The notes: generated by a model from the sequence alone, not told the origin. A stretch of 64,000 bases of DNA from Thunnus maccoyii (GCF_910596095.1 NC_056540.1:24124501-24188500), one strand, 5' to 3'. Counted from the first letter of the stretch, positions 21,169-34,100 are shown. Program-made: numbers and translations.

Positions 21169-23078
21169 TCATTTAACTTGAGAGTACACACAGTCCTCTG
21201 AAAACTCTTTCTTCTTTCTTCCTCTTGTTGCTTTTCTTTCTGAGAAATTCAGTGCAGCGTAGTTCATTCTGTCATCAACTTCAGTCTGTGGAGCAAATAA
21301 AATGGTTATATATATAAAGTGACATACAACCCTAGTGCAACCCTGATGGAATAACAATACATTTCTTTTTTTTTTCCACTCACAATATCATGTACCGGCT
21401 GACGCGAGTTGGCATGTTGAGCTTCTGAAATAGTGCTTTCCATTCCTACAAATGAATTAAATCATAAAAATAAGTGTATGATAGATAAAGGAACTTAATC
21501 TGACTGTTTAGTGAGAGTATAATATCATGAAATTAAAAAAAAAAAATTCTTTGATTATTCACATAAAATATAGTCAGAGAGTTAAATGAGGTACACAAAG
21601 GAAAAACAACCTCCACGAAGTCTTAAATGTTGCTGCTATTGTTCAACAGTTCATTAATAATTTTACCCAAAAACCTATGCTGTAAAGGTTTGTCCAAACT
21701 TGTACATAAAATGCAAAAATAAATAAATGAATTAATTAATATGTCATATATCAGAACATGTTTTCAATGTAACAGAAGCATTTAGTTTACAACACTTACC
21801 TTTATATTGTTCATGTACTCTTACACTTCGGTTGCAGATGAAGACGACATTTGCAACAACAGAAATGACCAAGCAGACTGTTAATATCACTATTCCAATA
21901 AATAGTGAATGTGTTGTTTGCACTAGAAAACAAACACACACAAAATGAAAGATGTATCAAATATTAAAGAGACTTATCAATCATGATGTTATCAACATAA
22001 TTTGAGAATTACTTTCATTACTGAACACTAAATCATACCAAGTTCCAGTTTAGTTCCATTTCCAAATAATATCTCTCCACATGTGGCCACAGCACAGTAA
22101 TAAGTCCCATCATCAGAGGAGCTGATGTTTTTAGAGAAGCGATAGACACAGCTCTTTGGAGACGAGTGAATGCCAGTTTTCTTTCTACATTCATCACGGC
22201 TACTTCCATCAGTGTAGATGAAGTCTGGGTGAGATGCATTTGATCCAGCTCTGAACCAGTAAACACTGTGTCCTCCTGGACACGTCTTGTTCTTGTAGTC
22301 AGAGAGGACTGAACACTGGAGAGTCACAGAGTCTCCTGGACGGACTGGATCAGATACTGTCGGCCACTGAACAACAGTATAGTTTGATGTCCTTTCAGTG
22401 TTTCCTACGCAATGCAAAACTACGTTAAAAATGAGAGACCTTCACACACATTTTGAAAACAGTTATTGAAATCTATATAGATAAGTTTTGTAATGAAATT
22501 AGGAAATTTAGTGACACTTTAAAGTTAAAGTAAGATAGATCACAGTATTACCTTTAACTAATAAATATGTCCCGCTCCATTCAGGATCAAACCAGTCCAT
22601 GACTGCACAATGGTACATTCCCTCGTCTTCTTGGGTTGTCCTCAAAATGGTCAGGTTAACAAAATTCTTATCTTTACGTACCTTCAATCTTGTGGAATTA
22701 AACTCTGGTGCATACTCAGGTGTTGCAGATTTAATCAGTTTCACAATTAATTTCAGAGTATCACCGGCACTCTGCTTGTACCAGTAGAGTTGTTTACTGT
22801 TGAGCTCATCATTAGATAAACATGTCAAGTTTGCAGGTTGACCATGTTGAACCGTGATCACTGGAATCAGTGTATCTGAATGAAATGAAAATATAGAAAA
22901 CACATTGTAAATAACAATGATTGTATAATGTACAAAATGTATTATGCAAAAAGCTGATATGTGAACCTCCAAACATCTTGTCAGCATGCAAATTCTTAAT
23001 TGTATAGAGAATGCACAGAATTAGATGGTACTTACATCCTTGATGAAGAACAAGCAGTGTTACCCATAACACGATCAT
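21169..23078 (-). CDS. NITR-like receptor gene 5
   Basis: Exons: leader 23036-23078, V 22552-22875, I 22039-22404, TM 21800-21922, linker 21384-21445, tail 21169-21285; 1035 bases, 344 residues, in frame. The V domain is close to that of gene 2 (WFDPEWSGTYLLVKG, and one residue fewer after the first cysteine: LTCLSNDE). The I domain has SRDECRKK, six cysteines and LFGNGTKLEL. The membrane segment is uncharged. The tail has the undisrupted family ending: MNYAALNF, then EDCVYSQVK and stop. Both tyrosines are ITIM-like (Y-x-x-L and Y-x-x-V), but position -2 is M or C instead of S, I, V or L. Poly(A) signal AATAAA on the minus strand at 20885-20890. Confidence 0.83.
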
Positions 23079-23181
23079 CTTCACAATGTCTGTTGTTAGG
23101 AACCTTTCTGGTATTTCACTGAGTAAAGGAGGTGATGTGACGTGGCCACGACACTGAATGTCACACTGAGAAATGCATGTG

Positions 23182-23215
23182 ATTGGTTATTACAGATTCA
23201 AAGTGCACTTCCTGT
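23182..23215 (-). promoter_or_regulatory. Proximal promoter motifs of gene 5
   Basis: ACAGGAAGTG on the minus strand (plus 23206-23215) with AACCAAT 24 bases closer to the gene (23182-23188). Same layout as the other copies. Confidence 0.5.
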
Positions 23216-24409
23216 CACATTGGTCTCATTCTGGTCTTTGTGAAGCATATTTCACCTCTCATTCTTCACCATTCACTCAGTCATTTTAATGATAATCTCA
23301 AAGATTTTTGATTTAATGAATTTTGGGAACTCTTCTATTAATGCTCTCATCTTGTAGTGCTTTTCACCTTTGGTCAGCATGTCCAGCTTCTGTCCTTTCT
23401 CTGCGTGTAGGTGCAAAACTCTGCAGCGAACTAAACACACTTTTAACAGTGGTTGAAAACAGGAGTAGCCTGTGAGAATTTTACTGGAACAAACTGTGAA
23501 AATGTGAAAATACAGTATCAGAAAAGATATTTGATGATATTGATTACAAATCAGAAAAAGACAAGACATCATAAACAAGTGTCAGACCAAACATATTGTT
23601 AAGACGAATTAGTACAGAAACAAGGAAACTGGATTCACAAAAGTAAAATGTTACACGAGTCACGTTGTCCTGCATGTATGATGAAACAAAGTATCATTAG
23701 AACAGATCAACATATGTAGTATGAAGAACAACTGTTGCTTGAGTTCTCATCCTCTAGACTTCTTTCCTTTCTCCGCGCACCTTGGAAGTGAAGTTGCGCC
23801 AGAGACCCTTACTCTGCATCTACAGATCAACATATAAAATTTATACTGTGTCAAATAACAATGTGTAATGTGAGAGGCATCACTCGTACTGATGAACCTT
23901 CTGTGAATCTTGGCTTTATGGGGCTTCATAACAAGTTTTAGGTCATTGTTTAGCTGTCTGATTTGCAACTTTTGGTTCGATCTCACTGTTCTCATAGCGC
24001 CAAAAAAAAAGCGCTAAATATCCACTGTGTACTACCTGCTCAGCACCAAATGACAAACAGGCACAGTTAGCAACTAGCTGGTGAACATAGTGGAGCATTT
24101 AGCAGCAAAAGAGCCAAATATTTCCCTCAGGAGTTGGTTGAAATGATAAATAGAGCTAAAAGAGTCAATATTGGACTTATATTCACCAGATATCCAGAAA
24201 CATGACTCCAAATGAATAATAATGTTGCTCCATAACTGCTGGATCTGTAAATAAGCAACTAGCTAACAAGTTCATCATATCAACTTAAAGTTACTACAAG
24301 GAAACCTTTAACTGGTTATGAAACAGTCTCATGATGCCTCTGATGCTTCTTTATGACCTACATGAGCAAATGAGACCATCAGCAAGAAGACTGGCTATTT
24401 CTATACAGT
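23216..24409. other. 5' array spacer of gene 5
   Basis: Homologous to 7723-8930. No gene is seen; small open frames here are duplicated spacer. Confidence 0.6.
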
Positions 24410-25690
24410 TATTCTAAATGCCTGCCACCAGGTCAGATTCCTCAAGAAATCAGATGAAACGCTTTACGGCACACATACCATTTTTGGGGGCCTTGGGATA
24501 CTTGAAAACTCATGAAAATTGGCACACACCACAGAACTGGGAGACATTGCTAAGTTCACTAGTGATTGGGCTTGGGTGTGGCCAGTGGACTCCACCCCCA
24601 AGTGCTAGGCCATTGTGGAACAAAGTTTCTTTGATGTTCATAAAATTTGGTGGGTTCATTGCTCTCAATGTTCTGACATAATACATATTTTTAAAATTTT
24701 TTTCTCCCAACTGAACATGTTTGAGGCCTTAGGATTTGCAAAAACTCATGAAACTTTGCTCCTATGTTTGAACTAGTAAATATTTCAATTAGTATCATGT
24801 GGCACGTTGGTTCTATAGTGCCCTCTAATTACTTTTAGGATTTTTGTGGTTTTAGGGGTGCTCAAAAACAGGCATTGTACTTTAATGAACTCCTCCTAGA
24901 GATTAATCTGAGCAATTTCAAATTTGGTAGGTGATAGCTAAAGACCTTTACGATGCTAAATTGCAAAGCTTTTTCATTTTCATGGAGTGCCCTTGGTGTG
25001 GTGGGCCGGTAAATTTTGCCAAAAACATGTTTGGGGCATTAAAAAGGAAGTTGTTGTATCTGGACTTTACATTGTCCAGTCTGCCCCAGATTTCTCATAC
25101 TTGATAAGAGTCCAGGCCTGAACACAACTGCATGTCAATATTGAATCATAGTCATAGCACCACCTACTGACAACAGGAAGTCAGCCTTACATGACAAACA
25201 TCATCCGATTTACAGGAAATTTATATGGTGTGGTCTACACATGATATACAACAACATGACATATAATTAGTGGGTGTTCTCTAGCACCACATAGTGGACA
25301 CAGAAACTGATAGATATCTCTTACATGCAATGTCCGATATTCATGAAAATGTATATCCATGTCAGTTGTCCTCTGATAAATGTATTACTTCATTAATATT
25401 TCACTTATGTAGTATTGTCTACAGGCAACAGGAAGTGAAGCCTAAGTGACACATAGTACCTCAAATGTATACACAGTTACCAATCTGTCATCTCAAGCAC
25501 CACATACTGCACACAAGAAATAATATTTTACCAATTCACACAGTGTCCGATAATCCTGAAAATTCAGAGCTGAGTCGACAGAACTCCAGTATTGAAACCA
25601 TGGCTGCTACTCACTCCGACGGGTGCAAGGGCCCGTTCGTCACTGCTTGCAGTTTTAATTATTATTTCTTGTCAGATCGATCATGAATAA
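24410..25690. repeat. Dispersed repeat with internal periodic motif (copy 3, internally deleted)
   Basis: Homologue of 8930-10440 that lacks about 260 bases of the middle: the join is at about 24869, where tgctcaaaaac runs directly into aggcattgtac. It keeps the GCAAGGGCCCGTTCGTCACT end. Confidence 0.5.
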
Positions 25691-26628
25691 TCTGTCAAAT
25701 TCTGAATAATGTAAGAAAAACATATTAAAAATGTTATTTTAAAATGTACACTTGCATTGTGGTCACAACCGGTAACTTTAACTGAAAAAAATCCCACCGT
25801 GACCTTTCGGTTTTGTCCATGTCCTTACAGGTTCCTAAAAGTCCAGGTCACGACCAAGATGATAATTTCCTACAGTAAACTGAATTTTCCAAAGTTAGCA
25901 TTGAGAATTGTATAGCCTAGCAGTTGACTACGGTGTTTGAGTACATTTTTAACATTTCTAAAGTTAGCGATAGATGATTAGGGTTGAACATTTACGTTAG
26001 GCAATATTTCATCAGTCTTACACTTTGAGGCCAAAATAGAATTTCATGGAAACCAAACAGGAGGTTCGTTATGGTGTGAGCAGGTTGGAAGGAGTGCAGC
26101 CACTGTGGTTGCATAGGCCAAAGGTGGGGAGTGAGATATGATTGATGAAGCTACGAGTGGGAGGCAGGGCTTTGTTCGGGTTGTTAACAGCAGGAAAAAA
26201 GAAATAGACAGACGGGTTCACCTGATCCAGACACCATGAGTCTAAATTTGCTGTGACACTCAAATAGGAAAGATGACTGAAAGATGTTAGCCTGACATTG
26301 AGAGTTTTTTTCTTTTCTGTTGGGGGAAAGTCTGTAAAAACAGTGGTTGCATGTAATGACAGCCGTTCTGCTGTTGGAAAACGGCACTTTTCATTTCCCG
26401 TTTGTATCACTGACAGCTGTACAGACTGTTGAAGCAGGCATCATGTTGATATGAAAACAGTTGGTTCAGTGCATGTCTTCATCCATTTATGGCTCACTGT
26501 GGGAGTGGAAATGAGGCTTGTGCATGTGTGCTCAGCTCCTCAATGAATAAATAAAACAAAACCATGTGTACGCACAGCTTTTTAAATCTGATGAAAATAA
26601 TACGTATGCATATTTCTGCTTTATACAT

Positions 26629-27412
26629 ACTAAGGATGTGCCCTAAAACAAATATATTATTCAGCAAAGCGCAAATAGTGGGTTTTTCACAAACATTAAT
26701 TTCGTACAAATATTTTAAAACTCATTAGTTTTCAGGAAGAAGAAAAAAACCATGTCAAATACCAGCATGCAGATCAGTTACATCACTATCTCAGTCTCTC
26801 TCCTCTGCTCTGTTGTTACGTCTATCAGCCTGTCTCAACTCGGGGAGTCACATCCACCTGCTACATGACGCACATTTCCTCATTTGGACATCACTCCCAG
26901 AGTTGGGGGTGTTCCCCAGAAATAAAGCTGAACTACTGACACAAGCGAAGTGCTCCCAAGGGACTCCCCATAACCTGTTGTTCCCCTTCTCCTCTCTTAA
27001 AAGTTAGGTTGTAAAAAATAGGCAATAAATGAAAAGTGCAAACCAAGAATCGCCTTTGAAGTTGTTCTCTACACATTACATGCTATGCTGTCTCTGTGTT
27101 ATGGGTGTATAAATAAGAGGTCTGTCTGCATGTTGGTGATGCACTTGGTTTTAGCTCAGTAGTCAGAGCAGTCGGCTATGATCTTACACGCTCTGGTTCG
27201 AGACCTGGGGTGAGGACCTCCCACGTAAGATTGTTCATTCATAAACACTTATTTTAACACTTTAATATCCTAAAATTAAAAGCATAATAAATACAAAAAC
27301 TGGATTTTTACACTTATTTCCATTTTTATTCGAATACAAATATAAATATAAATTTGCTGCCTCAACAAATATATACAAACACAAATACTTGGCTCTCCGC
27401 ACAACCCTAGTG
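26629..27412 (+). mobile_element. hAT-like non-autonomous element with tRNA-like core (copy c, fullest)
   Basis: Imperfect inverted termini CTAAGGATGTGCCC and the reverse complement of CCGCACAACCCTAG bound about 780 bases. Flanking duplication is not clear; both sides contain CATAC. No transposase is seen. A 64-codon open frame at 26813-27007 is inside the element and not protein-like. Confidence 0.5.
27147..27210 (+). other. tRNA-like module inside the hAT-like repeat (copy c)
   Basis: Same A-box and B-box-like pair as at 19755-19820 (TTTAGCTCAGTAGTCAGAGC and GGTTCGAGACC). Confidence 0.5.
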
Positions 27413-28280
27413 CATACACACAGTTTTAGTCATGAATCTACACAGACTTTTATGCATCAAGCCCCAGGCTTCTGCAGAATAACCACACACACCTCTACAC
27501 ACATCAGACTAGTTGGTTATAACTCGATATTGCCTTTTTATGAATGACACGTCGGGTTAGCAGGGCTCATCACAGCCCCTTTTCCAACTTCTTTTCAGAA
27601 GAAGTAGCGTCTCATGTTTTATCCTTGAGACACACTGCAGTGCTGTTGTGTAACGTTCATTTTTAAACTATGTGACCATTTACGAGGTGAGAAGGCTACA
27701 TTAGAGTTATGGCTGAAATAGCATTGGTCCAATCATGACTATTTCATCTTTTAAAACTGGATGTTCCCCCCCACTTCAAAACTCACTCCAGCACTGCTGG
27801 GTCTATATGTAGCTATAGATATCATCACATTTCAATAAATACAAATGTATTAAAATGAACAGATCAGTATGTCTTAAATTCTGTTTTATTTTATTAAACT
27901 GCATAACAGATTGGGTTTTTATTATAGCTGCATTACAGACTGAATATCATAATTTACTGCATCTGTCTGTCAATGATGTTATTTTTTGTGAGAAAAAAAG
28001 TGTTAGTGGAGCTTTGAGTTGAGATTATTTTGTCACAGCACTCTCATTGACTCAGGAGTACAAACTTCAGAGGATAGTAGGACGTTTAATAAAGTAAACT
28101 GTTTATATATATATCTATATATATCTGTTTATATTATTACATTTATTTGTATTGAAATGTGACAATATCTGTAGTACATATAGAGCCTCAGAGCCAACGC
28201 TGTTGGTTCGGTCATGTTGCCAAAGTGAATGTGTGTCAGACTCAAAACGCAGTTAATATTATACATGAAAAGCATTTGAG
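27413..28280. other. Intergenic sequence 3' of gene 6
   Basis: Second copy of 20022-20790; no gene recognised. The poly(A) signal of gene 6 follows at 28299-28304. Confidence 0.5.
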
Positions 28281-28582
28281 CCATTTAGTTTCAGAGTTTT
28301 TATTGCAGCAGTAAAAATTTCAGATTGAGACAACGAGTAGTTTTCAAACACAAAATTTTGTCTTAACACAATTAAAGACCAAAGATAAAATTGATACGAT
28401 AAAGATGATAAAAATTACATGTAAGAAAGGCAAAAAGATGTTATAGACTATGATAGTCCTAATTGTGTCAACAATAACGTGATTTTTTTGAGCAAAGTTG
28501 ATATTTAATATTTAGCCAAAATAAAAAATAAAACCAAACAATCACAAACAGATGCAAGTGCTCAATATTATCAACAGTATCT

Positions 28583-30518
28583 TCATTTAACTTGAGAGTA
28601 CACACAGTCCTCTGAAAACTCTTTCTTCTTTCTTCCTCTCGTTGCTTTTCTTTCTGAGAAATTCAGTGCAGCGTAGTTCATTCTGTCATCAACTTCAGTC
28701 TGTGCAGCAAATAAAATAGTTATATATATAAAGTGACATACAACCCTAGTGCAACCCTGATGGAATAACAATACATTTCTTTTTTTTTTTCCACTCACAA
28801 TATCATGTACCGGCTGACGTGAGTTGGCATGTCGAGCTTCTGAAATAGTGCTTTCCATTCCTACAAATGAATTAAATCATAAAAATAAGTATATGATAGT
28901 TAAAGGAACTTAATCTGACTTTTTAGTGAGAGTATAATATCATGAAAAAAAAAAAATTCTTTGATTATTCACATAAAATATAGTCAGAGAGTTAAATGAG
29001 GTACACAAAGGAAAAACAACCTCTATGAAGTCTTAAATGTTTGTCTTTTGAATGCATGTTGCTGCTATTGTTCAACAGTTCATTAATAATTTTACCCAAA
29101 AACCTATGCTGTGAAGGTTTGTCCAAACTTGTACATAAAATGCAAAAATAAATAAATTAATATGTCATACATCAGAACATGTTTTCAATGTATCAGAAGC
29201 ATTTAGTTTGTTACACTTACACTTACCTTTATATTGTTCATGTACTCTTACACTTCGGTTGCAGATGAAGAAGACATTTGCAACAACAGAAATGGCCAAG
29301 CAGACTATTAATATCACTATTCCAATAAATAGTGAATGTGTTGTTTGCACTAGAAAAACAAACACACACAAAGAAAGATGTATAAATGTTTCTTAAGGAG
29401 ACTTATCAATCATGATGTTATCAACATAATTAAGTATTACTTTCATTATTGAACACAAAATCATACCAAGTTCCAGTTTAGTTCCATTTCCAAATAATAT
29501 CTCTCCACATGTGGTCACAGCACAGTAATAAGTCCCATCATCAGAGGAGCTGACGTTTTTAGAGAAGCGATAGACACAGCTCTTTGGAGACGAGTGAATG
29601 CCAGTTTTCTTTCTACATTCATCACGACTTCCATCAGTGTAGATAAGGTCTGGATGAGATGCATCTGATCCAGCTCTGAACCAGTAAACGCTGTGTCCTC
29701 CTGGACATGTCTTGTTCTTGTAGTCAGAGAGGATTGAACACTGGAGAGTCACAGAGTCTCCTGGACGGACTGGATCAGACACTGTCGTCCACTGAACAAC
29801 AGTATAGTTTGATGTCCTTTCAGTGATTCCTATGCAATGCAAAACTACGTTAAAAATTAGAGACCTCCACACACATTTTGAAAATAGTTATTGAAATATA
29901 TATAAATATATATATATATAAAATTTGTAATGAAATTGGGAAATTTAGTGACACTTTAAAGTTAAAGTAAGATAGATCACAGTATTACCTTTAACTAATA
30001 AATATGTCCCACTCCATTCAAAATTAGTCCACTCCATGACTGCACAATGGTACATTCCCTCGTCTTCTTGGGTTGTCCTCAAAATGGTCAGGTTACCAAA
30101 ATTCTTATCTTTACGTACCTTCAATCTTGTGGAATTAAACTCTGGTGCATACTCAGGATTTGCAGCTCTAATCACTTTCACAATTAATTTCAGAGTATCA
30201 CCGGCAGTCTGCTTGTACCAGTAGAGTTCTTTATTGTTGTGCTCATCATTAGATAAAGCACATGCCAAAGTTGCAGGTTGACCAAGTTGAACCGTGATCA
30301 CTGGAACCAGCGCATCTGAATTAAATGAAAATATAGAATACACATTGTAAATAACAATTATTGTATGATGTAGAAAATGTATTATGCAAAAAGATAATAT
30401 ATGAACCTCCAAACATCTTGTCAGCATGCAAATTCTTAGTTATATACAGAATGCACAGAATTAGATGGCACTTACATCCTTGATGAAGAACAAGCAGTGT
30501 TACCCATAACACGATCAT
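28583..30518 (-). CDS. NITR-like receptor gene 6
   Basis: Exons: leader 30476-30518, V 29989-30315, I 29467-29829, TM 29227-29349, linker 28799-28860, tail 28583-28699; 1035 bases, 344 residues, in frame. The V domain differs from that of gene 4 by a single residue at its start (A for T). The I domain begins GITERTSNYTVVQWTTV and ends CAVTTCGEILFGNGTKLELG. The membrane segment reads IVILIVCLAISVVANVFFIC with no basic residue. The tail reads MNYAALNF and EDCVYSQVK, ITIM-like but with M and C at position -2. Intron 5 (28700-28798) is 99 bases, open in the reading frame, so its retention would keep the tail in frame. Gene body and flanks match gene 5 best; the V exon matches gene 4. Confidence 0.83.
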
Positions 30519-30621
30519 CTTCACATTGTCTCTTGTTAGGAACCTTTCTGGTATTTCACTGAGTAAAGGAGGTGATGTAACGTGGCCACGACACTGAATG
30601 TCACACAGAGAAATGCATGTG

Positions 30622-30655
30622 ATTGGTTGTCACAGATTCAAAGTGCACTTCCTGT
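30622..30655 (-). promoter_or_regulatory. Proximal promoter motifs of gene 6
   Basis: ACAGGAAGTG on the minus strand (plus 30646-30655) and AACCAAT (30622-30628). Confidence 0.5.
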
Positions 30656-31705
30656 CACATTGGTCTTATCTTGGTCTTTGTGAAGCATATTTCACCTCTC
30701 ATTCTTCACCATTCACTTTGTCATTTTAATAATAATTTCAAACATTTTTGATTTTATGAATTTTGGGAACTCTTCTATTAATGCTCTCATCTTGTAGTGC
30801 TTTTTATCTTTGGTTGGCATGTCCAGCTTCTGTCCTCTCTCTGCGTGTAGGTGCACAGCTCTGCAGCGAGCTAAACACACTTCCAACAGTAGTTGAAGGC
30901 AGGAGTGGCCTGTGAGGATTTTACTGGAACAAACTGTGAAAATGTGAAAAAACCGTATCAGAAAAGATATCTGATGATATTGATTACAAATCAGAAAAAG
31001 ACAAGATACCATAAACAAGTGTCAGACCAAACATATTGTAAAGACAAACTAGTACAGAAACAAGAAAACTGGATTCACAAAAGTAAAATGTTATACTAGT
31101 CACATTGTCCCGCATATATGATGAAACAAAGTATCATTAGTACAGATCAACATTAAAAAGGCTATAATCGATACTGTGTCAAATAACGTGTGATGTGAGA
31201 GGCGTCACTCGTATTGATGAACCTTGTCTTTACGGGGCTGTATAACGAGTTTCAGGTCATTGTTCAGCTGTCTGACTTGCAACTTTTCAGTTTTGGTTCA
31301 TTCTCACAGTTCTCATAGCGCCAAAAAACCTGTATTCTACCTGCTCAGCACCAAATGATAAACAGATACAGTTAGCGACTATATGGTGAACATAGTAGAG
31401 CATTTAGCAGCAAAAGAGCCAGGTATATCCCTCAGGAGTTGGACGAGATGAAAAACAGAGCTAAAAGAGAGTGAATATTGGACGTACATTCACCAGGTGT
31501 CCCGAAACATGACTCCAAATGAATAATAATGAGAATGTAAATAAGCAACTAGCTAACAAGTTCATCATATCAACTTAAAGTTACTACGAGGAAACCTTTA
31601 ACTGGTAATGAAACAGTCTCATGATGCCTCTTATGCCTCTATATGACCTACATAAGCAAATGAGACCATCAGCGAGAACATTGGCTATTTCTATACAGTT
31701 ATTAT
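30656..31705. other. 5' array spacer of gene 6
   Basis: Homologous to 7723-8915. The periodic-motif repeat is absent here: at about 31705 the homology is replaced by the element that hosts the ISL2EU insertion. No gene is seen. Confidence 0.55.
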
Positions 31706-32417
31706 AGAGGTTAGGTTCTAAACCACAAATAAACACGCCCACACGTCCTCACAATCCTGCTGGGAAGGTGCCTCATTGCTGGATTTGGTGGTGAATGCAG
31801 CCATACATGTAACTGAGGTGTATAAATGGTACTAAAACAAAGTTTACTTTGTTTCACCATCATCATATTGCAATTATTCATGTTACATAGCCACATATAC
31901 ATACATTACCTCATCTCTATGCATCCTGCAAACAGAAGTGTTTGTGAAAGAAAAATAGTATTAAAAATAAGTAGCATCGCTCTTTCACTCACTTCCAAAA
32001 CAAATACACACACTAGCTGAGTTTTTATGACACAAGGTGGTGTTGCTGATGGGAAATGCAGTCTTCATTCTGGAAGAACACTACCGCTTTTGTCCACAGG
32101 GGCCGCTAAAATTAACAAAAAATGAAAGTTCCTTGTAGTAACTTTAATACGTGATGATACGCCAGTGTTGTGTTCACATCTTGTTTCCACTGGCCTGAAG
32201 TGGCCAAAAATAAAAATAAAATCAGTTATTGCAGGTTTGAGTAGAAAGAGAAGCTAAAGTAGTCAATAAAGAAACAGTTGCTTTGAATGTTATATTAGCA
32301 ACACAGCCTCAGAAAGCTAGCTTAATGGCTAGCTTGGTTAACAGTAAATTGATCGTAGAAAAACTAAATAAATACATAATCACACAAAATTACCCTATAG
32401 TGAAAAGAGTACCTCTA
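31706..32417 (+). repeat. Left part of a dispersed repeat that hosts the ISL2EU insertion
   Basis: About 700 bases homologous to 51350-52028, with common blocks ttctaaa(g/c)cacaaataaacac, acacaaggtggtg, cttttgtccacaggggc and ttaatggctagcttggtta. The homology continues after the ISL2EU element at 36748. A third piece is at 56900-57030. The class is unknown to me. The end at 31774-31796 is the terminal repeat of a GCATTCACACC-type MITE. Confidence 0.6.
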
Positions 32418-32534
32418 GGGCGTTTTCACAGCACATCATCAATCCAAAGTCAGCCATTTTGGAGATACTGAACGTAAACAACGCAACCGAACTCACAACT
32501 GTTCCTGATTATTGTTGCTCAAAAAAGTCAATTA

Positions 32535-34100
32535 TTACCATGTTTTTTGCTGTACTGATCGGTTGGACTGGAAAAAACATTTGAAGTACTTCAGATTGCC
32601 AAAAGTTATTACAAATCAGGGAGAAGAGTGCAAAAAATTGTGGAACGGAGGTGTTTGTGGTTAGCCAAACTGAACTAGGATTTTCAGGGCAAGAATCTTG
32701 ACGACATTCGAGTTTATTCTGCACATTTCTTGTCAGGTAGGTGAAATGTTAATAACAGCGACTCTTGACTAATTTTGTGGTGAAATAGTATACAAGCATA
32801 TTGATATTAGGCTGCTGTTTCTTGCTTTCTTGGCTGAATGTCCAATTCTGATCTCATTTCATAGCCTACTACAGTAGTACAAGACTTCTGTAGTTATTGT
32901 AAAATTTTCATCAAATGTAGCCTGCTATATTTCTCATTATAGTAGTCCAGGTAAAAAGTCTGACTTGTATGAGAAGAATGACCCAGATTGGGTGCCAACT
33001 GTTGATATGACAGGAGAGCAAGATCCACAACCACCTAAAGAAACACTGACATCATGCTACAAGCGTTGTGTGAATCGAAACCTGCAGAATATTAAGCCGA
33101 TGCTGCCCAGTCCCTGCTTCATATGGACGTACCAGCTGATGATGATTCTACCACAAATATTATATCAGTGACAATGTGTGCAGTATAGGGACTCAAACTG
33201 AAATGACTGGTGATTTTATTGATTCTATGACCAGTGAACTTCAAAATCTGAGAACGGGTAACATTCAGTTAATGATGTGGAACATTTGTCCTGTCCAGAA
33301 CACTGGTCTACCTATATACCAGATTTTTGTTAGCACTCTTTACATACCTTAGTCCCTACCTCCCTGTGAAGAAGTCACTTGATAAACTGAAGGTGCCGAT
33401 GTTGACACTGATGTTACTAAGGCTTAATGTTTCTACAACTTTCCTGTCTTATGCATTCAACGTGTCAATAGCAATTGCTTCTAGAGTATTCACTGATGTC
33501 ATTGATGTCATGTTTATTTGTATGAAGCCACTTTTTATATGGCCAGAAAGAGAACAGTTGCAAAAAGCCATGCCAATGCAATTCAGAAAACATTTTGGGA
33601 AAAAATGTGTTGCTATTATTGACTGCTTTGAGGTTTTTATAGATTGTCCATCTAACCTTATAGCCAGAGCAGAAACATGGTCTTCCTCCAAGCACCATAG
33701 TTACAGCACAGTTAAATTTTTGATTGGTATTACACCACAGGGCACAGTCTCTTACATATCAAGTGCATAATGAGGAAGAGACAATTATAAGTACATAACA
33801 GAAAACCGTGGCTGTTTGGACAACATTGTTCCTGGTAATTTAGTTCTCGTTGACCGTGGCTTTGATATTCAGGACACTTTAGGTTGTATAGTGGCTCAGG
33901 TAAAAATCAAAGCCTTTACTCGTGGAAGTCGCAGTTAGCGCCAGTTGACTTAGAAACCACAAGAAAAATTGCTCATGTTAGGATTCATGTGGAGTGTGTG
34001 ATTGGTAGTGTGAGCCAGAAATATGTGCAAGGATGGCAGTTTTTGTACCATTGACAAGATTTGACTTCTCTGTTTTGCTCTGGTGAACCTTTGCCCATCA
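32535..34100 (+). pseudogene. ISL2EU transposase (THAP finger and DDE domain), broken
   Basis: An N-terminal THAP-type C2CH finger is recognisable at about 32535-32740 (YFRLPKVITNQGEEC, with cysteines before it), then DLYEKNDPDWVPTVDM. The catalytic domain at 33327-34100 shows the three acidic positions of the DDE_4 family: D in VAIIDCFEVF, D in LVLVDRGFD, E in RIHVECVIG, plus the typical KFLIGITPQGTVSYIS block. The longest open part is 33327-33770; a TAA replaces the expected tryptophan just after ISSA, and other frame changes occur. Function would have been element transposition. Confidence 0.8.

Larger units (their letters stand above)
19425..26816. repeat. Tandem block B1 (receptor gene 5 with flanks)
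   Basis: About 7.4 kb whose left part (19425-24420) recurs from 26817 to about 31690 around gene 6. Its right part (23085-26617) recurs at 7590-11416 upstream of gene 2. The array therefore looks like a mosaic of unequal exchanges and not a simple head-to-tail series. Confidence 0.65.

Noticed and set aside
27147-27210. Functional tRNA gene
   Set aside because: A and B boxes are present, but the stems do not pair well and the sequence lies inside a repeat present three times.
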